Shown: positions 12,541-25,845, counted from the stretch's first letter. The stretch: DNA of 46,513 nt from Trichoplax sp. H2 (GCA_003344405.1 NOWV01000332.1:1-46513); one strand, 5' to 3'. Notes: generated by a model not told the origin, from the sequence alone. Made by a program: numbers and translations.

Positions 12541-13865
12541 TACTTCACGAGACCTAATGGCCATGGCTGCTTGTCTGTCAGGAATGGAGTAGAATCCATG
12601 TTGATCGACTAGCAGTTATCCCATTGCATTGCATATCCAGTATAGGTCGATAACTCCTGATTGGACCCCTAACCAATCCAGTGGACATGATGTCCATTAG
12701 ATAGACATGGTGGTATGGGGTGCCATCGATTGATACTGATGATAGGGACTGCTTCAGTCAGTCCATAGATGCTATACGAATCTCTGTAAAATAAATCGGA
12801 AAATTCCAGCGGATACTACCACCTACAACTGCAGGCTAGATGAGCTCATTTCCATACTCTATCCTATAAACTAGCTCCGCCATCGATCAGTCCTGATTGA
12901 AAAAGAAAGCGACGAAAAGCACCATCTTGCCCTTTCAAAGCCCTACCGGTCTCCATTTTATCATTATTAGGTTAGTTTAAGTATGCCTTGATCGTTGAAA
13001 ATGATCGATACAGTACCAAGAAGTGTAGAACCAGTAGATCTCAGTAGAAGGTTAATCCATTGGGTTACCTTTCGCCATTGGATATTCCACCATCGTAAGG
13101 GATTGGCAAGCGAAATGAGTTTGATTATCCCACTAGGCATTCCTTGCAGTTGGCGATGGAGTGTCCTACCGTCTTGATTTGTTGCTTTTTATTCTTGATG
13201 GTTTTTCATTCTTCTTCAATATTTGATCCAATTCCATCTTGAATTATCACAGCTTGTTGATGAGAATAAATATCGTCGTTGTATTGTATCAATCAATGGA
13301 AGGATAGACGCAGTAGTGGGTATCATCCCGTTGAGAAGGATTCAAAGTTTGCTCGTTTGTAGCCACTCCTCTCAAATTCTGATCAATGAATTCGTCATCA
13401 TCAAAGCCATCGTCAAGCCTATTTTCCACTTAAAAAGTATAGTAGACTATTGTTGTAGAGGAGTTGATCTATGAGACTTATATCTTGGTAGAATGGGAGT
13501 CTAATGCTGTTTAGGATCCAATCCTGGTTGCACCAAAGTTGTTGATATGATTGAATTGATTTCGACATCGATGGCACAAATACCAGCTTGATTATTCCCT
13601 TAACCTTTTCATCATATATAATCATGGATGGATTAATTCCATGAAACAAGAAACTCAGAATATCTTGCGATTGTACGATACCACTTGTCCATTCTTGTTG
13701 GATAAAGTGGAATAGCAACGGTGATAGTAGAGCCAAGCAATCAATCATTCCTATCGCGCTACCAGGAATTAGCATGACGATTCCCTATCATGACCAATCG
13801 TGCCATTCAATCCATATCAGATACACGCCAACAGGAGAGACTTCAAGATGAATCTTGTCATTTGA
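12541..13865. other. Non-satellite island with higher GC, no recognised gene
   Basis: This stretch is visibly less AT-rich than its surroundings and is not part of the satellite. It has several open frames of 60-118 codons on both strands. None has a recognisable motif, start context or splice pattern. It could be remnant coding or transposon sequence. Confidence 0.4.
13419..13775 (-). CDS. Unrecognised ORF, 118 codons (doubtful)
   Basis: Longest unexplained open frame in the window. The predicted protein is hydrophobic near its N-terminus (residues about 8-25, leucine/isoleucine-rich) and otherwise without a motif I know. It overlaps a shorter frame on the other strand and ends in the same GC-richer island that stops at the telomere-type repeat. 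There is no supporting splice structure or homology. It may be chance, or a fragment of a degraded gene. Confidence 0.15.
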   Translation of the reverse strand: MLIPGSAIGMIDCLALLSPLLFHFIQQEWTSGIVQSQDILSFLFHGINPSMIIYDEKVKGIIKLVFVPSMSKSIQSYQQLWCNQDWILNSIRLPFYQDISLIDQLLYNNSLLYFLSGK

Positions 13866-13886
13866 TTAGGGTTAGGGTTAGGGTTA
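13866..13886 (+). repeat. Interstitial telomere-type repeat (TTAGGG)3
   Basis: Three exact TTAGGG units plus TTA. This is the metazoan telomere hexamer located far from any visible chromosome end. Confidence 0.9.
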
Positions 13887-16775
13887 CTTGATTTCCAAAC
13901 GGAAATATAATATTGGTAGTTAGAAATAGCATGAAGGAAACAATTTCTTCTAGCAGTGACGAAATTCATAAATAATTACAATCGCCTTATTCATTCTCCT
14001 CAATGGGTAATCATTTTCTTCCACCTGATTTACTGTAGGCGATAGTAGGATCAGCAGTGATTTTGCTCTAGATAGTAAAAACTTACGAAAATGAAGATGG
14101 TAAACATTAGTTTCATTCCTGCTTATATGCGTTTATCTGTTGTCTTATTTTTATCGTTGATATCGTCGATTTGGTTAATCCTTTTAATGACGTACTACAA
14201 CAAAATTTTCTTACTTTACTATCGACTTGAAGGATCATTTACTGCCTTGGTCGATGCTAGCTAATTGCTCTACACGATCATTTAGACGTGCCTAGCAAGT
14301 AAAATCTTCCCCCTGTGAGCAACATGCATATTCCTTCTACGATTTATTTTTGACTTATTTTCCCTTACAATATCGTTCATCTCGCTGATATTAAAATATC
14401 CCATGTTTTACTAGAAAGAAATTAACATCATTTTGACATTGCTTTCTTGTTATAACGACAGCAGTGCTACACTGTTGCATCAGTTTTCCTTTGTGCTTGG
14501 CAATAGAATCCAAGTGAAAGGATAGTTAATACAACACCAAATGACGTATTATTCATTAGACCATAGAATTTACCCTAGTAGTTGTTATGGATAGGCAAAA
14601 ATCAATCGCTGTCCTCACTAAATTTGCTACAACTCAAATCATCAATGTATCGTAATTATATAGAGATTCATGTTGAAGGCCTTATTCGCTTTAGAATACT
14701 AAATCACCGATTCCGTTATATGCTGTAGATGGTTTAAAAAGCAAACTATGAAGTAGATAGTTGTACTTTAGACAGAAGATTGGAACTGTTATGAGATAGA
14801 AATGGTATATCAATTTATTTGGTGTTTATTGCTAAAGATTTTACAGAATTTTTCTACTTTCTTGACAACATTGCAAGAACTTTGTATCTATCCATCGACA
14901 GTATTGTGCATGTCTACCCCTGTCCACGATGAACTTACAACAAAAATACTTGCTAATTGCAAGCTAATCGACTACCCTATGCGTAATCATATAATTATAC
15001 TTGATAAACTTATGAACCTGTATAGGAATGCTTATTGTCTTCTAAACTCAGTTGCATTTCTACCTTAATTATACGTATTCTAAATGACCTACTACGACAA
15101 GCCAGATCGTAATGATCTTACTGCATATCATTAATACTGGCATGGATAGATTGAAATGATGGATAAAGCTAAGCTATTGCATAAAGTAATCTATCATCAA
15201 CATTGTCATATCTATTCTATATAATTGCTTTGCAATACATAAACCTTGCCTATCCATACTACGAGTCTAAGCTCAAACAATTGACGATCTACGGTATTTT
15301 ATTCATTTTTATACTTTGCTTTGCAACATACGTATACATTATACATATTAGCCGAGATAGGGTTTTAGCCGTGTCATATCCACTATCTATCTTAGCTATT
15401 AGCTCATGTAACCTACTATTTGTATCTTGTCTATTTTATAAATTTTGAATGTGACCTAAACATTATGTGTCTTGTACTATTTGCTCAATTGATTATCAAA
15501 AGTATCTTATGTATTTCATATTTGCTTTACAACATATCATTACGTACAGTGTTCTCCATCTTAAATGTGCTATTATCTCTAGTAATAGACTGTCTCAAAT
15601 GCCCTACGTGATCTAGAATTTGCTCTATAATTCATGAACAATATCCATTGCTTGTCGGATCCTAAAATCTTTATTTGGTAGACTTTCTGCTGTATTGAAA
15701 ATAATGTAAAAGACTTTTTATAGACGCGTATATGGCCAATACAGTATAGACTCGTATGCATGATCGTCCAAACCCCTGTAACTCAATTTTTACTGTTTGT
15801 CAATTAATTTATATGTAGTCTCATTACGCCAGTTTACATCCAAATGTTTCCTGTCTTACAAATCAGTCTGCATAAACTACTTAATGTATATTCTTCCTAG
15901 TTTACTCTCCAGCTATCGTACTCTATCGCTAATATAAGATGGATTGCCTGATATCGCCATTTTGATTTCCTGCAATAGGTTAATATCGAGTACAATGTCT
16001 ATTTTCCTAATTTATTTTGCGACATGTCAATACTATCTGTCTTTGATTGGCCGCCTTCTATTTTAAATGACAATTAATAATGGGCATGGTCGATGTCTAA
16101 TTAGAATTCTAACGTTATACCCATGGGATGCTTGTCTTACTGATTCTGCAATTAACATCTTTCTTGTTGTAAGGTGGTATCCTGGCTTCGCTTAATCACC
16201 TTAAACAGTTTAAATTTACATTTTTACAGTAATAAGTCAGTTCTACACCATATAGTAGATATGGTCGTACAGATGAAGTTATAAGCTTTCCTTTCATCGA
16301 TAATATCATTGTTCTATAAATGGATATAATATTAATAGCATCTACCTATGCCATAGCCCAATCATACTGTATGCCAATACTAAATAGATTTGAAATGTTT
16401 TTTATATAGTAAACTGTTCAGTTTTTTACGGTACATGTAAAAGTCCAATATAAACTGTAGCCGATTGTTCTCTCAGTGCTCTCTTTATATGACTATAGGG
16501 ATATTAAGAGAGAGAGAGAGAGAGGGTGAAAAATGAACTCTGAAAACAAATAATAAGTGATTTTAGTGACGTAGAAGAGTAACGTAATCACCATCGCTTT
16601 TCTATCCTATTGGACTCTTCCTTTCTCCACTAGTCTATAGTATTATCATCATTGGATCATTATTAACTTTGACTGTAGTTCATAATTTCCATTCTTATTA
16701 CAATTGGCTCAAGATGTTGTCTTTATTGCAGTTGATTCGCAAGACTTTTGTAGGCTGCACGCCTCTTTCGCCAAC
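13887..16775. other. Intergenic DNA upstream of ELMOD
   Basis: No gene recognised. Short open frames of 60-97 codons occur (for example 14802-15068 and 15203-15448) but have no motif, and 15.2-15.6 kb repeats short phrases such as TTGCTTTGCAA and GCTTTACAACATA, which suggests degenerate repeats. A (GA)n tract lies at 16506-16525, about 250 bp upstream of the ELMOD start, and could be part of its promoter region. Confidence 0.45.
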
Positions 16776-19196
16776 ATGTTTGCTCCAATAGTAAAGTATC
16801 TTCTGTCGGTCATTAACGGTATCATGAAATCGATTTATCGTTGGCTAACTGGAACGTGTGAACTGCAACGAATTTGCAAAAGTTGCAATGAAACTGGTGA
16901 TAGGACTACGGCTGTGGAAAAATCCCTTGGCACTTCCAAGACTGAGGTAAATCGACAAACGTCACGTAGTGTCAATTTAAACTCAACTTGGAAATAGCGA
17001 TACTTACCTCGAACTAGTTTATCAAAATTTCAATTCTATTTATATCAATATTTGTAGACGTTTTAACCTTTTCCATGTGAATTTACTGTATGAAAAAATT
17101 GTGTGTATCATTACAAAGTCATCAACAAGACATATTAATTAGACACCATGCTATCTCTTAATCCAATAGAGTTTAAGAAAGATTACAACATCATTAGGGA
17201 TCAATGTAAACGATGCTGTTCAACACATTGCCGTTGTTAAGAAAATTAATCATGAATCATCCATTAATAGCGAGTAAGTTAAACAGCCTAAATGATAGCT
17301 TTCAACTGGGTAGATTATTCTTCTTAGTCTTATTGCATATAGTTTAGCGCCGTTAACATAATACTTGTTTGAAGTAATGCCGTATGTGATCATCGTCATG
17401 GCGGCTGATTTTTTCCCCCTTGTAATCGATTGTATCAAATTGATGCATCAATCAGGTTATTTTTCCTCTTTGCGATACAATATCAATTCAATTTTTGCTT
17501 TGATAGATTTATTTGCAGTTTAAGCAAGTGCTTGGTCCAAATATGTACTTATTCGCAATTAAAAGATCATGTCGAAACTATCAGAAGTACGACTTACGAT
17601 TCCAATAATAAACAACATGAAACAATGTTAATGAAGGTAAAACGCGACACAATTGTTTATCCATGGATGAAATATCTACAAACGTACTATGAATATCCTT
17701 GTTGAACGTTTTGTTTGCCCTTAGAATATATTTCTACTTTATCTATAAATCTTAAGATGACTGTCTTTTTTACTTAATGATAAGATAATTATATCTATCG
17801 GAAAGACTGTGGTGGATATTTATCAGCTAAAGTCTTGATTTTATTCTTTAGCTATGGGATTTATTATGCCCGGATAATCAGCTTGAACAACGAATTAGTC
17901 CGCAATGGACAGAAATTGGATTCCAAGGGTCTAACCCTGAGACTGATTTCAGGGGAATGGGTACAAATTCTTGTTTTTATTCCCAGCGTAATTTTGATAA
18001 TAGTTAGTACATCATGATATTTACGCAATGCTTTTCTAATGTATATTTAGGGCTGTTAGGCTTAGAACAACTTGTGTAAGTAATGATCTACCAAATTACT
18101 AATTTTTTTATAATGTTAACCTTCCTAGTAGTATAATTTGTCCCTGATTTTCTGTTATTATGTACATATGAAGCGAAGTAGATACCGTTTTAAACTATTG
18201 ATATCTGCAACGATACTATTTTTTCTACTATGTTGCATTGAAGCCCACTATTTAATCGTTAGCTAGTTGTCGTTGTAAAATGTAAACTATGAAAAAAGTA
18301 GATGCAATTTTAAGCTATTGACTATTCCGGAGAGACCTATTCTACCATTATGCGTTCAAGACCACTTTTGATGTAATGTGATTACTTTATTTTTGTTCTA
18401 AATCTATACAAAGATGGAAAAGTATGTTACAATTTTAGGACTACTGGAACGAGGCTCTCTTTTTACTGTTCTACATTTAAGCTTACTTTTATGCTAATTA
18501 AATGCTCTAAACATTTCGACATGTATTGTAAGTTAAGTCATGAATGATCAACCATTGCATTTATCTATTCTACCTTAGATATTTTACTGAGAATTATACA
18601 CAGGTTGCTCGCAAGATTTTGAGCCATTCTCACCATCCTACTTATGGGTAATTTCAATTTTTATCACACATTTCGCTAAGCCAGAAGCAAGTGTTGATCA
18701 CTTTTACTCATATGATTACTACCCTTTCTCTGATTATACCACTACAGCTATTCTATGGCTATAGTTGGGATTCATTTAACCAATATGGCCTATTCATTAC
18801 TAGTCAGTAATGCTTTAAAGCCTCATTTTTACTATTCCAATGTCTCTGCTACCTTGGATGAATTTCACAAAGTCTACTGTGAGTATTGACTATTTCTTTA
18901 TTTTTTCTACATTACTTATTTAGCTAATTACATAGTTACCTATATCAGTATACTACATACGGTGCACCGAGTTTTCTTGAAACGGAAATGAATTTGCTTA
19001 TTTAAGGTAAATAACTTGAGTTAACATTTGATGTCTTTTACTTTCAGGCTATTTGATAGTTGAATTTGATTCCTTCTGGAGATCAGAAAAACCTGAAAAT
19101 ATTTTAATATTTAATGAAATTAAAGAGAAATTTCGCTTAAAAACACTTCAGAAATTAAAAACTTTACGAGTTCTAAGATCATTTGAATTAATGTAA
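16776..19196 (+). CDS. ELMOD2: ELMO domain-containing protein, ELMOD1/ELMOD2 type
   Basis: Eight exons join in frame: 16776-16946, 17182-17273, 17507-17636, 17852-17960, 18051-18075, 18579-18647, 18748-18878 and 19048-19196. All have GT/AG borders and give 291 residues, close to the ~293 of human ELMOD2. The N-terminus has a hydrophobic segment followed by TGTCELQRI, the same arrangement as in vertebrate ELMOD1/2. The ELMO domain starts near residue 130. WTEIGFQG and TDFRGMG (150-168) form the signature, and R165 matches the arginine needed for GAP activity in ELMOD2. YSMAIVGI and the C-terminal FDSFW and EKFR segments follow. Known family members are GTPase-activating proteins for ARL2 and other ARF-family GTPases, working at Golgi, mitochondria and lipid droplets. 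Exon 5 is a 25-nt microexon. The gene converges on PRMT9. Whether it is closer to ELMOD1 or ELMOD2 cannot be settled here. Confidence 0.9.
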
Positions 19197-19863
19197 GGAA
19201 ATAGCTATATCAATAATTGGTTATATATACAATAATTTTCTTCAGCGCTTTCACTTAAGAAACCAAAGTTTAGATTATCGATTTTACTGCTGAGAAATAT
19301 TTTATTTTTTTCTCTTCGAATATAAAATTGCTGTAAGGGTTCACAATAGTATCTAATAACTAGATGATATATTAATACGATGGCATTTTTGCACTTATTT
19401 AACACAGTTAAAATCTACTCTACTTACTGGATTACAATTGCGTGCTTTAATTTCCTTTGTGTAAAGCGTACTGTCATTTGAAATTAAACTCTTTATTTTC
19501 ATTTGCAATATTATGACATTTACCAAATACGAGTATAATCAAGGTATTTGAAATGTAAATTTACTATTTGTTCTGAATATATTACTCGTTCATTATACTT
19601 TCTAAGCTGTAACAATGATTTGATTTATCTACGGTAAAACATTTTGGCCTTTATTTACATTCACTTTGGTAAAATGTTTCTCTTAAACATCACCTGACTT
19701 TTAACTAGAATTCTTCGTGGTTACAAGATTACTGTGTAAAATTATATTGCATTCAATTGCTTCAAAGCCATTTTATGATGATATGTTTTATTAAATAGCG
19801 CATAGATCTTATCGTAATTGCGAAATATAAATAAAAGGATTTCGATCCGTTACTCTAAATGTT
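19197..19863. other. Spacer between convergent genes ELMOD and PRMT9
   Basis: About 670 bp between the two stop codons, holding the 3' UTRs. It is AT-rich and has no gene of its own; the minus-strand frame at 19205-19405 has no motif. I could not fix the ELMOD polyadenylation site. Confidence 0.5.
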
Positions 19864-19868
19864 TTATT
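19860..19868 (-). promoter_or_regulatory. AATAAA overlapping the PRMT9 stop codon
   Basis: On the minus strand the coding end reads GATGAATAAAAC, so the hexamer AATAAA spans the last codon and the TAA stop. It is a candidate polyadenylation signal that would give an almost absent 3' UTR, or it may be chance. Confidence 0.3.
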
Positions 19869-22800
19869 CATCCTTCGTAATTATGATATCTAATGTACTA
19901 ATTGATAATGAGCATGATAATATAATATTTTGATCGCATTGAACGGCCGTTTCAGTTTTAAAAACAACGCCAGCTTGATGCCAAAAACTCTAATAATACA
20001 GCAAATGATACAAGCAACTTTCATTAAACCGACATCATGAGATTAGCGAGGAAATTAATTTCAAAGATGTTCTAGCTTCACTTACCGTTTCGTAGGCATT
20101 AGGTCCAGTTGATATTTTATGAGTATCATCCAAGTCCAATACGAACCAATATACGACAGCAGTAAGGTTACCAGATTTAATCATATTTACAGGTACAATG
20201 GACTTCTGTACCAACATTTTCATTGTATCCTTTTCATAAGAAATTTTAGCATATTTCGCATTAATCAATACGATAATAGCATAAAGACTTCACAACACAT
20301 CAAATTGGAACAGCTAACCATCATTTATACCTCACAATTCAAATCGATAGTAAGAATTTTAAATGGTAAACTTAGTCTTTCATGTGGCAAGTTGGCGAGA
20401 TCAATATCAATGTGGGTTATGACCTGGGGTAGTTCAAATCAAACTTTTAATCGCATAATTGAAATCGAATAGGTTGTATTAATAATGAATATCAAATATT
20501 CAGTTCTTACACGATATTCATTAATAAAGTCTTTAATTCGAAATCCAAGAGTGTTGTTATCATCTAATACCAAACATTTCGATCTCAAAGGCAACGATGA
20601 GATGCACAAGCCATATACCGTAATTTTATTAGGAATGACGAATCTCTTTCTTTGAGATTCAATTTGCCTAGTAGTAAACGTTAGTATTTGTATAATTTGA
20701 CTTGTATATTTTTTACAATTTGATCAAATACGTTAAGATATCTCTATATACCTTGCTAAATGAATATCTTCTAAAATTTGTTCTTTTAGTACGCCAGATG
20801 GCTCAACAATTTCACTTAAAAGGATATCCCACTCAAAATGTTTTATATCTGTAACAGGAAGAATATTTAAATCATTTCTAATTTATCTGCCGTATATTAC
20901 ATACAGGATAAAGAAAAGTAATTCATTTAAAATTATTATACCCCAGCTTCTTTATCATAATCATTACCTTGTTCGAAATCCCCACAACCTGGACTAATTT
21001 TACTTTTAATATCGTTATACTCAATTATTCTACTATATAATTGTTCGAAATCATTTGGTGGATCAACAATCATTACTTCAGCACCTATCGTATAAATTTG
21101 AAAAGGAATGTATCATACAACAAATTATTATGATACAAGTGTAAAAATACAAATCAGAAATAAATCTACAATTGGTAAACCTTGTTGAGCTGCTAGAATG
21201 CCAATCAAAGATACACCTTGCATTAAATCCATAACTTTAATAGTTGAATCATTGCCTTCTGATTGTTTCATTAACGCCATCTTTTGTATCAAGTCTTTAA
21301 TAGCGAATGAAAACCGAGAATGATAAACACTATCATTCAACCGGCATAATTCTCTTCTGTCAATATAATGCTCAAAGAGCTCGCTAGCTGGGCCATGAAA
21401 GAATGCAGATTGATTAGGTAACCGAATCGTGTTACAGTTAAGCTGCTTATTATATACATAAATATTTTCAACTTCTAAATCGACATATTTAGGTGTACAC
21501 TGGATAGAGATCTCAACCATATCTTGTGATTGCATTGTTAGCAATTTATCAATCTCAGTTTGATTGACATTGCCGTCAACCACACTAGCGGTATAGATTT
21601 TATCCATCAAAGAACTTGAATTGATTGGATAAATTGCTTGTTCCCAGCTGAGATTGCTGCCAGGCGACGTTGTAAAAGCAATCTTATCATCTAGTTGTAG
21701 ATTAAACCACATGGCAATAGCATCAATTCGCCCAGTTTGTACACAATCTAGTTTTAATTTGAATTTCTTATTAAGGTACATTGGAGGATGAAGAATCTAA
21801 AAGTAATCCATATGATGGAAAGGATTAGGTATAAAGACAAGAAAAGATATGGTTTATTTTTTCTAATTAGCGCAAGACCTACATGTGGATAGTTAAAGTC
21901 GAGATGTAATATACTGCAGACATCGGTTAAATATTTGCAACCACCAGGAAGAAATGCCAGACGTTCAGTTGTGTAAGGTTCTGCCATGTAATCGTCGACT
22001 TTATTGATAGCCATATTTTCACTATTACCAATCAAGCGTAACTTGCTTACATCCAATCCCTGAATATTGCTGTGTAATAATCTATCACATCATAATAAAG
22101 AAAAGGCACACCAAAATTAGATTATGAATCGAGTGTATTGTTGAGCAGTGAGATAAAATACTTTACCTACTCTCCCGACGAATATATTCACACTCAATGG
22201 CACAAATATAAATGGTTACTCCGGCAGGAATGACTTTGCCAACTGGATGATTTTTCTTATTATCAATATGGCTGGTAAAAATGGAATATAGTGCTAGCAA
22301 TGTAGTCATAGTTACAATTGATAGTAGACACCAGTAATAATACTAACTAGATGAAACCTTATTATAATCTATATTAAAAATAGTATACCTTGGTAATTGA
22401 TTGGAGTCGGTAATATTATCATCTTGAACAGGTGCGGTATTTACTGTTAATAAATCTCGCCAGGCATGTTGAATGAATTTAATAATGCCTTCTCCCAAGA
22501 CACCAGAGTCTAAAGTTTCAGTAACTACTAAAGATACCCTAAAAATAAGTATACAATCATAATAAATTAATTACTTTCTAGTCTTTGCCTACTTGATGAT
22601 TGTACAGATGGCGATTCATCTTAAAATTGATTTACATTCAGTACGCGTATATTACACGACGATCGAATTGAAGCCATTTGACATGTATACCTATCAGGAA
22701 TATCTTCTGGTATCATTAAATTAGTCGATTTAGCTTTAATTAATTTAACATTCTTGTCCATACAATTATCGAGGAGGACTTGTTTGGAAATATCATGCCA

Positions 22801-23690
22801 TACATCGGACATTTCACATGCATATACATCTTTAGCACCCGCTTTGACTGCCAGCATACTGTTGAAAGATAAAAAAGAAGATAACAATACGTGTATTATT
22901 CACTGTGGTGGAATAGGAAAAGATTGGCATGATTCTCATTTTAAAATTTTACTCAGTTAAACATAATGATATGATGAAAATTTTCAGATAGCATGCTTTA
23001 GTTAAGTCTGTCCATGATTTTTGATTTTAATTTGTACCTTAAAATACCGCTTCCACTGCCAATATCTAATACACTAGCACGAGCATCGCTAGCGATTGCA
23101 CGATCGATTGCATCGCGATAACTTGAATTGCGAGTAATATCATTTAGCATACAGAAATGCCATCGTTCGACTAATAAATTAGAAATGTTTTGTAGATTTT
23201 CGGTAGCTCGAGCAAGTTGTGGATTAATTTGTAAAGCTTTACGGAAATACTGGATAGCTGAATTTCGATGGCCAAACTTGAACAGTTTAGCACCAATATT
23301 GTTGTAAATCTCTTCACAATCAGGTAAAGCTTGTCGAGCATTTTCATAACAATTGAACATATCATCAATTTTACCTAATGCTTCCAATTCATCGCACCAT
23401 TTACGGCATACTATAATAAAATGGCTACGAATTGAATCTCTACAATTAGGTTGAAGTTGCAATGCAAGTAAGTAATAGGCAAAAGCACGACCATAATTCT
23501 CCTTTGCAGCACAACTGTTTGCAGCATGAATAGCTTTCAATGCTAGATGGATTTTATGATCCATGTCATCGCTTCCCTCTTCGTCTTCTTCAATGTCTGT
23601 ATCATTTGATTGACAATCATCCGATGTGTCATAACTTGAGCTTTCATCTTCATCATCATCATTGATGCTGGTATGAAGATTTGCATCCAT
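19864..23690 (-). CDS. PRMT9: Protein arginine methyltransferase 9 (PRMT9)
   Basis: Twelve exons read in frame on the minus strand: 23690-23038, 22858-22691, 22538-22389, 22271-22167, 22069-21883, 21796-21181, 21084-20968, 20848-20752, 20667-20511, 20423-20331, 20205-20086 and 19989-19864. The product is 862 residues (human PRMT9 is 845). A very acidic stretch (about 11-43) comes first, then TPR repeats (about 45-165), then the first methyltransferase domain. That domain has [11 protein letters not shown] at 207-217 for SAM binding, VYACEMS, and the two glutamates E281 and E290 in [12 protein letters not shown]. The second domain begins near 600 and its SAM motif is degenerate (DLMQG in place of a glycine-rich loop), as in other PRMT9 proteins, so it is probably structural. 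Known PRMT9 makes symmetric dimethylarginine on the splicing factor SF3B2. The exon 4 donor (22167) is the least certain border. PRMT9 is divergent from DIS3 and convergent with ELMOD. Confidence 0.95.
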
Positions 23691-24960
23691 GATTTGATCA
23701 ATCGATGGTAAACAATTGCTGGAAATTGCAATGGATCTACTACGGTAGTCAAGGTTGGAACTCAGGTTAACGTAGTCTTTGAGCTCTTAAAATCTGCTCG
23801 TTCCATTCACTTTAATTGGTAATTAAGTTGACTTTATAGCAATGACTCTAATATCATGCTCAAGCTACCATACTTTCCCTATTTTTCCTATCTTGATGAG
23901 AAAACGACGACTCTTGAGTTCGATATAGCAGTTAGCCATTTAATCGATCGAGCAATAACAAATTAACAACCATCATTCCTACTTAGCTCATTTGATAGTA
24001 CAGAACTCAATAGTAGCCATTCCTAGGCGCAGACAGTCTTGTTTAGCGCATTACCCTTTAGTACACCGTCTTTTCCTGCATTTGTATAGTACAGTATTGA
24101 AGACTATACAGTACAGTACAGTACAGTACCGTACAGTCTACAGTACCGTACAGTCTACAGTACAGTACTGTATCACTCTCTCTCTCTCGGATGGACGGAA
24201 GGTTCGGATCAACTAGGAGTTATGGGACTGTGAACGCCGAAAAATGGCTACTTACTATGGTATGGATCTTCCGTATCTGTTTTCTAAATCACTGGTACTA
24301 ATTTAAATAACATTGACGATCTTATAGAACTGTTTCTAAGCAGAAATTTAGCTTAATAAATGATAAGATTCAATACGATGTTATTTCATTGGAAAAAAAT
24401 CAGTCAATTCAGAATCGACCTTCTACATACTTGAGTATTGACTACTCCATCAAAATTATACGCCTGTTGCATAAAAGTTGTCACCCCTAGCCTAAAAAGA
24501 CTTGATGTCATACAGTACGAACGGGGGAAGGGATGACAATTTCTATGCACGGCGTACAATTTTGATTGAGTTGTCCCTGCTTAAGGTACTGTACTGTCAG
24601 AATCTAGTGTTTGGCACAATATTTGGATGAGTTGAGGCCGGAAACGTCTGTCCGTCCTGGAGTGATCAGTACACTGTGGACATGATTGCTAGTTCTTCTT
24701 TGGGGGATTAATTTGCATTTTGTTGCTATATACTGTATTATTTTTAAAAATTAATTACTGATTTGCCACTGTACAGTATATTTAACTTTGATCTATCTTT
24801 TCACATACTGTATATTAATTCGTTAAGCATTGGATACTACAGTACCGAGCTTTTACAGTAGCTGCTAGACTTGGAGAAATGCATGAGTGGCAGTAATGGC
24901 TACTGTCTATCTTAACCTGAATTTTTACATGCTCAACTACTGTCCTGTATAGTATAGTAA
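23691..24960. other. Divergent intergenic region, PRMT9 side
   Basis: It should hold the PRMT9 promoter. A cluster of GTAC-type palindromic words (TACAGTACAGTACAGTACCG and relatives) spans about 24087-24172, followed by a (CT)n tract at 24174-24188. Single TACTGTA words recur to 25.0 kb. No coding exon was recognised. Confidence 0.5.
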
Positions 24961-25325
24961 TGAGTAGTCACCGATTTCTTCAGGTCGATGAGCTATTGCA
25001 AAGCTTGATACTGTACTAACGCAAAGAGTAATGCTGGTGAAACATGATTGTAAACCTTTATAACACACGTCCCTTTGCTAGCCTTGTTGAAGCACTACTG
25101 TTCATGTAGTTGCTAACGTAGAGTATATGGTGAACATGGACAGGAACATAGGCACTTGGGGAGTAGTCACGAGTCATTTCTGCAAGTTTATCCGCTACTG
25201 CAAAGCTTGGTACTATTCAAATGCAAACAGTAAAGTGCTGATGAAACATGATTGTAAACCTTGACAACAAACCTGCCTAAGTTAGCCTTGTTGAAGCATT
25301 ACTGTTCATTTCCATGCTAACGTCT
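24960..25325. repeat. Tandem repeat pair, unit about 205 bp
   Basis: Two copies (about 24960-25115 and 25165-25325) share GAGTAGTCAC, CTGCAAAGCTTG or its variant, GAAACATGATTGTAAACCTT and TTAGCCTTGTTGAAGCA or its variant. They run into the next repeat family, which shares the GTTGAAGCA..ACTGTTCAT junction. Confidence 0.65.
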
Positions 25326-25845
25326 ATCTTAAAGTACAGAGAGCTCGACAGTAGTCAGTCGTCATGGATTTCTCCATGTCTCTCTCTTCTAAGGCAACCA
25401 GTAGGGCTGTTGCAACATCATCAGTGACATTTTGATGGAATATGTCCTACTTGGTTAGAAATGTAAACCTACCATTGCTAGCCCTGTTGAAGCACTACTG
25501 TTCATTTCCATGTTAACGTCTATCTTAAGGTACAGAGAGCTCGACAGTAGTCAATCGTCATGGATTTCTCCATGTCTCTCTCTTCTAAGGCAACCAGTAG
25601 GGCTGTTGCAACATCATCTGTGATATTTTGATGGAATATGTCCTACTTGGTTAGAAATGTAAACCTACCAATAGTGAGTGTTCATTTCCATGCTAACGTC
25701 TATCTTAAAGGTACAGAGAGCTCGACAGTAGTCAATCGTCATGGATTCCTCCATGTCTCTCTCTTCTAAGGCAACCAGTAGGGCTGTTGCAACATCATCT
25801 GTGACATTTTGATGGAATATGTCCTACTTGGTCGGAAATGCTTGT
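25290..25845. repeat. Three tandem units of about 190 bp
   Basis: Three highly similar units begin near 25290, 25487 and 25675. All carry ACTGTTCATTTCCATG or part of it, GAGAGCTCGACAGTAGTCA, CCATGTCTCTCTCTTCTAAG and GGCTGTTGCAACATCATC. They differ at only a few positions, so the array is young. It lies within 420 bp of the DIS3 start codon. Confidence 0.85.

Noticed and set aside
14802-15611. Consecutive hydrophobic ORFs suggesting a membrane protein
   Set aside because: They come from AT-rich sequence with repeated short phrases, have no conserved motif and do not join through convincing splice sites.
16704-16775. Upstream in-frame extension of ELMOD
   Set aside because: It contains no ATG, and the ATG at 16776 gives an N-terminus of the same length and type as ELMOD2.
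17835-18017. 60-codon plus-strand hydrophobic ORF
   Set aside because: It is the wrong frame of ELMOD exon 4; the correct frame carries WTEIGFQG and DFRGMG.
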